A stretch of 64,000 nt of DNA. It comes from Diogma glabrata. Lineage: Eukaryota > Arthropoda > Insecta > Diptera > Cylindrotomidae. Position 1 is the first letter of the stretch. Each line of letters opens with the position of its first letter. Below the pieces are notes generated by a model. It saw only the letters and a program-made list of their open reading frames with translations. It had not been told where the DNA came from and made no database searches. The position numbers and the translations under genes were made by a program. The stretch is from assembly GCA_963693315.1 (NCBI GenBank), contig OY856188.1, positions 148,675,096-148,739,095 on the forward strand, in the 5' to 3' direction. Positions 58,036-64,000 of the stretch are shown here, piece after piece.

Positions 58036-59545
58036 GTATTGGTCAGTTTCCACATTGATGGATAAAGACCAGAGCTTAGGGATAAATAAAAGAGACTAAT
58101 AAGTGGATACAGCAGGGTATCAGCGCAACGTTTTAATACAATAGGTGGTATTCCGTCCGGACCAGCAGATTTGCTAAGATCTAGATTAAGCAATGTTGAC
58201 CGCACAATTCTAGGACGAAAGTAAATTTTATTCATTGATGATTGGACAGGTGGAATGATCGGCGGATATATACCGGCATCATCAACGACAGAGTTTGCAG
58301 CAAAATTTGCAGCAAGTAGATCTGCCTTCACTATGGTTTCGATTACAGGGTTGCCATGCTTATCAATCAATGGTGGTATAGAAGATTTGATAAAGTTGTT
58401 GCCAACCTCTTTTAGCCCGTAAAATTTTTCGCTTAGCATTGGAGTTGAAAAGAAATTTAGCTTTTTTAAATATACTATGACAGTTGTTTCTAGCCCTGAT
58501 ATAAAGTGATCTACTACTGGGAGATTTATCACTCTGGTATTTGTCAAACGCTAACATTTTGTTAATTTTAGCTATATAACATTCATCAGAGAACCAGGAT
58601 TTGGATTTATTTCTAATTTTCACAATACTGGTTGGTATAAAAATATTCATTCCTAGTAGAATAATGAATGTGATCAATGCAGTAGCTTGATCAACATTTT
58701 TATCCTGCAAAAATAGCCGCCAGTCGATTTCATTGTAGAATTTGTTGAGGTTCTGCCAATTACATCTATTGTAATGCCAAACCTTACGAGGAGGAGACAA
58801 TTTTGGACTTGGAGCTTGAGAACTTGTTTCAAAATAGGCCGAAACTACACAATGGTCAGATCTGCCAAGAGGAGCATCGACTGAGCAGGTATATTTAGCA
58901 GAATGAGTTGTCATGAAAAGATCCAGTAGGTTAGAAGAATGGTTTGCAATATTTGGAATATGGGTGGGCCTATCAACTAACTGTGTAAGCTGATTGGAAT
59001 CAGCAAGAAATTTAGCATATTGACCTTCTAAAGATGTTTTGGTTGAGAAACGTAGCCAATCTTTGTGATGAACATTGAAATCACCCGCTAATACAATTTC
59101 TGCATTAGGCGCGGTAATGAAGATTTCGTCGATTGTGTCTATAAGAGAATTAAATGCTTCCAAGGTTTGATTATGGTGGTAAGAAGGACTACGATATAAA
59201 TAACAGAGATAGAGATCGTGTTTATTTACTATGATTTTGAGCCAAGTAAAGCAGAATTCAGAAATACTACTTGTTTCGTACTGGAAAAACCTTGTATATT
59301 TAACATCATTACGTAGATAGATCATTACACCCCGGTGTTCAAAAAATGCAAATTCAGGAGAATAATTGTTACAACTGAATCGTGCATTATCTATATTTGA
59401 AACTTGTGTTTCACCTAGCGCAATTAAATGCGGTTTCTTGTGGTTAAGATGGTATTGAATGCTAAGAAAGTTTTTTGAGAGACCCTGAATGTTAGTGGAA
59501 TCGATTACGAAGTTGGAATAAGGAGTAGACATTTTATTGAAATTG
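58036..59545 (-). pseudogene. Jockey/BS-like LINE copy 4: endonuclease and start of RT
   Basis: Minus strand. ATG at 59532 opens MSTPYSNFVIDSTNIQGLSK. Endonuclease motifs: PHLIALGETQVS, YLCYLYRSPS, IVLAGDFNVHHKDWL, SNLLDLF, GRSDHCVVSAYF. A frameshift near 58450 changes the reading to GNNFIKSSIPPLIDKHGNP, AANFAANSVVDD, LNLDLSKSAGPDGIPPIVLK and SGLYPSMWKLTN, where it stops. The same RT region starts copy 3 at 21477 (WKLANVQPVPKKG), so this is the missing 5' half of that family. Truncation is at the 3' side, which is not the usual LINE pattern and implies a later deletion. Confidence 0.8.
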
Positions 59546-60382
59546 ATAATGGTTTAGTTAAAGAGGAAATAGTAAAAGCCAAAACCAAAAGGGACTGATA
59601 TATGAGCACAACAAAGAGCGCAAAGATAAGATTGGCATAGGCCATAAAAAATTTCGCAACTCTGTGAGTTCTCACTATCCTATCGGCAATGGTAAACAGA
59701 CAAGAAAGAGAAGCCTATAATTGAAAATTGTTGTTGTATTGAGTTTAATTAATTGAGTTGCTGATACGGTATTTATTATGAATATGATATACTAAATTAC
59801 TCTATATTATTACAGCAAAAATTTGAGTCAATAAAATTACAAAAGAGAAAAAAACGGGAAAGCAATTTGGATATCAATCAAGTGAATTTGTGTAATGTTG
59901 AATGTGCATATGTATAGTAGGAAGCGGAATAAAAGGAATGCCGTTAAATTTCACTTTTTATAAATTAATTGTTTTAGATTTTGTTATAGATTATAATTTT
60001 TAAACTTTAATTTAAACTTTAATGAACGAAACACTTTTTAAAACTGCACTATACTATTTAATACAACATTTGATTGTACACGTCAAGAAATTAATTAACA
60101 AAATAAAATACAACATAAAATTGTAACACGTCTGAGAGATAAAAAAAACAAACATTAAACGGGAAATAAATTAAAATTAAAATTTGGAACGAACAACCGA
60201 CAGGTACGGGTGGATGGATAAAAGCAACTGTAAGTTATTTTTTTTTAATGTATCCTATCTGTCTGTCTGTGTGCGTGTGTGCGAGCGGATGGCCAAAGAA
60301 GTATAACTTCCACCGTCTGGTCCGACGCAGACCCTACTTTTTTTGATATCTTTACGTTTCATGACCTCCTGAATAGGGTTTC
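59546..60382. other. no gene seen
   Basis: AT-rich sequence; a (TG)/(CTGT)-type simple repeat at about 60255-60285. Short frames here lack family resemblance. Confidence 0.5.
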
Positions 60383-60452
60383 TAATCCGGATATCCGGAT
60401 ATCGAATTATCCGGATTATTCGACCAATTTTTACTATTCGACTATCCGGATA
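60383..60452. repeat. cluster of ATCCGGAT palindromes
   Basis: ATCCGGAT or a near match occurs about five times within 70 bp (aatccggatatccggatatc, ttatccggatt, ctatccggatac). Repeated short palindromes near an end are typical of transposase-binding sites in hAT elements; a hAT coding relic lies 700 bp downstream. Confidence 0.6.
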
Positions 60453-61128
60453 CTTTTTTGCTATTATCCGAATATTAAAAAACCCCTTATTTTGTAAAAA
60501 AAATAATCAAATTGCGTGCAAAGTTCAAATAAATATTAGAGTTGCGTTGCAAACTTTGTTAGTGCAGTGAAGTGACTGTAAGTTTTAAAAATTTATTGAC
60601 AACTTTAATGTTTTGGAAACTGTAATCATTGAATATTTTTAATTTTATGAAACACTTCGTGAATCTGCAGTGTAAAGATGTTTTACTAATATTTATTTAA
60701 TGCTATATTAATTTAAAAAACAATAATGTTTTAAAAACTTGTGGCCCTGTCAATAAAATCTGAAGTGTTGGCTATTTTGTTAAAGTTTATGAGAGCTGTG
60801 CTTCTAAATGATGACTCTGTGAAGAAATTACTATTGAAAGTGAAGATGAAGAAAGTCTAAGTAGTGAAGTTTGTATAAGAAATCGTGATTGCAGAAAGAA
60901 GTAGCGAAAGCAATTGCTTTAATTACTCATGTTGAGAAGCAGAATGAAGGAAGTTCCATATTGCTAAAAAATATTTCATTTATTTAAATAATTATAAAAA
61001 AGAACGGACAATTTAAATATTTTATATCTATATCTATCTATATTTTATTTTATATCTTTTATATCTATCTATATTTTATTTAAAAAAGAACGGACAATTT
61101 AAATATTTTATATCGATTACCAATAAAA

Positions 61129-61220
61129 CCTACATCGACTGCAACGGAGCGCGTATTTCAATTGCTGGTCTCACCAGGACAAAAATTAGAACTCGACTCA
61201 ATTTCGAGACATTCCAATAA
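61129..61220 (+). pseudogene. hAT transposase C-terminal (dimerisation) relic
   Basis: It reads PTSTATERVF, then after a one-base slip SIAGLTRTKIRTRL. The PTS..SERVFS.AG......R..L signature is the conserved C-terminal dimerisation region of hAT transposases. The rest of the transposase is not recognisable. Together with the ATCCGGAT cluster it suggests a deleted hAT element from about 60383. Confidence 0.6.
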
Positions 61221-62034
61221 ATTATTAATTAATGCAATATTTTTTCTAAAATATGTATTTTTAAAAATGTATCAATAACTTCATTAATTTAATTAAATTT
61301 TTCAATAATTTTATTATTTTATGATTTGTGACTATTTTTGTTATTTTGCGACTATGCATAAAAATTAATTTAATATACCCGAAAAATATACATAAATAGA
61401 GCAATTTCACGCAAGTTCAGCAAATTTTTGGGAAATTTTGACTTGACCCCTTTTAATTTTGATTATTTTTTGTTTATAGATAGTCTTTCATAAATAAAAA
61501 ATACGAGTTCTCTTAGAATTTTTTTTTTCGACCAGGGGTCTTCACAGGGTGCCCCTCAATTTTTTGTTATTTTGTGATGTGAGTGCATTTTGACGAGCGA
61601 TTGTAGAAAAACTACTGAATCGATTTTCATAAATGATATGTCGTTGAATAGGTATTAAAACAAAGTTTTTAAAAATGTACACTGTTAATTTTTTGAAATA
61701 ATTTTTAACGGTGTAACATAAGAAAAAAACGGTGTAATTGAAAAAAAAAAGGCATAGCCTCTTTTTTTTTTTTTTTTTTAAACAAAATTGAAGCTTATTT
61801 TATATCTAACAACTTGTGAAAGTTTAGGACTAGCGTCATTTTTTGTTTTAGAAATAAAATTCGTTGTGCATATGACTGTCGGGAATCAGTTTTTTTTGTT
61901 CTGAAGTAAAATTATAAAAATGGCGATTTTTAGATTCAGATTTTTTTTTTATGTTAAATATCAAATATTTTATTATTAAATGAACTTTTTAAAAAGCAAT
62001 TTCAGTCAAGTTCAGCAAAATTTTGCGACATTTT

Positions 62035-62505
62035 AATCGAAACACAATAATCGAAATATCTTTGGCAAACTCGGTCGTTGATCTGGCAACAATCAATAGT
62101 CATGTTTTGGTTGAGTTAAAATTGAACATATTTCAGTCACCCCAATTGGAAACTTTCAGGCTATCATTTACTTTTATGGCAGAGTCTCTCCGGGCGGGCT
62201 TTATTCGTTCATGCCTTTTCCCTTTTAAAGATAGGAAAACAAATGACTTGTACAGTGTACTATCATCTGAAAAATTATTTATTGGGTTGCTGGTGATTTT
62301 AATTTAAAAGTAAAAAATTAAAAATAAAGTGGTGACAAAACTAAACCTTGTGGTACATCAGCGTTAGTTAATTTAGACGCAGAAGAAAAGCCATCAATGG
62401 ATACCGAAATGTATTGGTCGGTGAGAAAGTTTTGAATAAACTACGCAACTGCGGGGTTAAAGCCGTACGCTACGCGCTTGCTGAACGGGTTTGCAGCCCG
62501 GATTT
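62035..62505 (-). pseudogene. Jockey/BS-like LINE copy 5, RT fragment
   Basis: Minus strand: VAYGFNPAVA, FIQNFLTDQYISVSIDGFSS, DVPQGLVLSP, then NPINNFSDDSTLYKSF (FADD position changed to FSDD) and KPARRDSAIKVND. It has frameshifts and lacks both ends. Confidence 0.75.
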
Positions 62506-62511
62506 AATCAA

Positions 62512-62625
62512 ATGCAAATTGACGACCAAATTGTAATTAAAGTGGAAAATATTATTCAACTTTGCCCTAAACAACAGAAAATTACTGATTATTTTTCAGT
62601 AAAAAAATTGTCCATCGCAGATTAA
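62512..62625 (+). pseudogene. possible pogo-like transposase C-terminus with PIP-box-like motif
   Basis: A 37-codon frame, MQIDDQIVIKVENIIQ ... CPKQQKITDYFSVKK ... and stop. QQKITDYF matches the PCNA-interacting consensus Q-x-x-(I/L/M)-x-x-(F/Y)-(F/Y). Pogo transposases carry a similar PCNA-binding tail. The fragment is short and next to a LINE junction, so the call is tentative. Confidence 0.35.
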
Positions 62626-63796
62626 TCTGAGTAGGCCAATATTCAGACATTCTCATCCGAAAATATTAACATACATTCATATGTTTATGTAGCGTTGGTT
62701 TGATTAGTTTTAACATAACTATTTTATGATAATGAATTGTTTTTAAACTATATGTTCCTATTTTTTGTGATCGGTTTTATATCAATTAACATGTAGTAAA
62801 TAATTTAATATGAAATACAATGGTATAATGAGAATAACAGGCAAATTTGCTTATGCTTTTTTAATTTTTATGGATATAACGTACCATGGTGTATAACGTA
62901 CGCTTACGTCGGTCCCTTGACCGTATTTTAAAAACGAGTTTTATTGTATTATATTTTTAAATATAATAATATAATTATAATAACAATATAAATGATATGT
63001 CGTAGAATGGTGTTACATAAGAAAACAAGTTTAAAAGATGAAGCTAGCATCTAATCCCACTTTTTTATTTTTTTTTTAAATAAAATTGAATTTTGTTTTT
63101 ATTTACCTGTGCATTTACCTGTTAATCCCTTAATCTTTTAAAAGGAGGCTGTTTTTTTTATAGATATGCATGATTGAAAAATTTGAAAATCCTACTTTTA
63201 ATTTTAAGTGAATATAGGCGTAAACTAATATGGATTAAAAATAAATAAAAACCATCTTAAGGATTTTAAGTTATATATGGCTGTAATTAAGACAAAGATT
63301 TCAAAAGGTTGAATAGATGCTGTAGAGTAGTAAATGTAGAGTAATTATATTTGGTCATAAAAAATAGGCGTATATAATCTTTATTGATGCCTGCATTACT
63401 ATTTTTAATCCCATTTTTGTTATATAAATGAAGTTTTAAATTAAATAATAAAATATTTGTAATTTAATGTTGAAAAACAATCCTTTACTTTATGATTCCA
63501 TAATAACATAATACGAACATAATACTTCTCCAGTCAAAAGTTCCTAAATAGATTTAGTTGTTTATACGGCTTTTTTGTTTGCAGTCAAGACTGTCAAATT
63601 ATTTTTTATAAGAGTGACAAGTGATTACTAAAAGTGACAAATAAACATTTCATTTTTTATGCCATCTAATACAAAGAAAATAATTGCAGAAGTGCTTTCC
63701 TATTCAAAAGAAACTTCTGTTTGTAAAATAAGTAAATCATTTTTAACAATTGTATTTATTTTATTTATTGTACTACATATATAATTTTTATAATAT
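62626..63796. other. interior of the long-inverted-repeat element; no gene seen
   Basis: AT-rich. A degraded extra copy of part of the right arm lies near 63428-63470 ('aataataaaatatttgtaattta'). No open frame with family resemblance. Confidence 0.5.
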
Positions 63797-64000
63797 TTTA
63801 AAAAGTTCATCTAATAATAAAATATTTGATATTTAACATAAAAAAAAAATCTCTTAGTTTATAACGCCATTTTTATAATTTTCCTTCAGAACAAAAAAAA
63901 CTGATTCCCGACAGTCATATGCACAACGAATTTTATCTTTAAAACAAAAAATGATGCTACCTAAACTTTCACAAGTTGTTAGATATAAAATAAGCTTCAA

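Larger units (their letters stand above)
61788..64000. mobile_element. element with long inverted repeats, running off the window
   Basis: Left arm 61788-61993 is the reverse complement of 63797-64000 (for example 'acaacttgtgaaagtttagg', 'catatgactgtcgggaatcag', 'aaatatcaaatattttatta'), with scattered differences; the right arm continues past the window end. 'atgatatgtcgt.gaat' also occurs as a direct repeat at 61634 and 62994. The interior contains a LINE fragment and a pogo-like tail. Confidence 0.7.

Overview
This window looks like transposon-rich intergenic DNA from an arthropod, most likely an insect. The signs are strong A+T richness, long (TA)n tracts, spliceable GT-AG exons, and a mixture of Jockey/BS-like and RTE LINEs, Ty1/copia and Gypsy LTR elements, Penelope-like, Helitron-like, hAT-like and pogo-like remnants. 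I cannot name the species. There is no sign of bacterial operons, tRNA or rRNA genes or CRISPR arrays. One 200-base assembly gap lies at 28068-28267.

Layout. 1-3.0 kb: a decayed LINE split by a TIR-flanked block of ~450-bp tandem repeats. 3.0-8.5 kb: a 5' copia element (primer site, gag, integrase, RT) that changes in frame into a Jockey/BS-like LINE, followed after its poly(A) by a second truncated copy. 8.7-11.1 kb: a Helitron-like element and a 209-bp-arm palindrome made of two Helitron-like 3' ends. 11.5-13.6 kb: another LINE tail split by a TIR element that contains a Penelope fragment. 13.6-18.1 kb: a chimeric repeat (X) split by a rearranged RTE LINE. 18.1-19.9 kb (minus strand): an RNFT-like exon and a two-exon gene with a Cys-rich N-terminus. 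20.5-28.1 kb: LINE copies, (TA)n tracts and two RTE copies joined head to head. 28.3-30.9 kb: a Penelope tail, (TA)n and a 348-bp tandem repeat.

The core of the window, 31-58 kb, is a nested stack on the minus strand. A two-gene transposon-like unit, zinc-finger protein plus upstream partner, was hit by an RTE LINE (14-bp TSD ATCATTACTAGAAA). That LINE was hit by a 16.1-kb Gypsy-type LTR retrotransposon (4-bp TSD GATG). The same zinc-finger gene was separately hit by a second Gypsy element (4-bp TSD ATAT). Putting the flanks together brings back reading frames, which supports each insertion.

The most interesting object is the 16.1-kb retrotransposon at 31405-47518. It has two apparently identical 4,026-bp LTRs, each holding three tandem arrays. 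Its primer site is of tRNA-Lys type. Its 521-residue Gag starts with a complete RING-H2 finger and its 1,162-residue Pol is uninterrupted. Gag and Pol are joined by a GGGGGGC -1 frameshift site. It looks recent and possibly still competent.

57-64 kb: the partner gene of the zinc-finger unit, the 5' half of a BS-like LINE, hAT and pogo-like relics, and a long-TIR element running off the window end.
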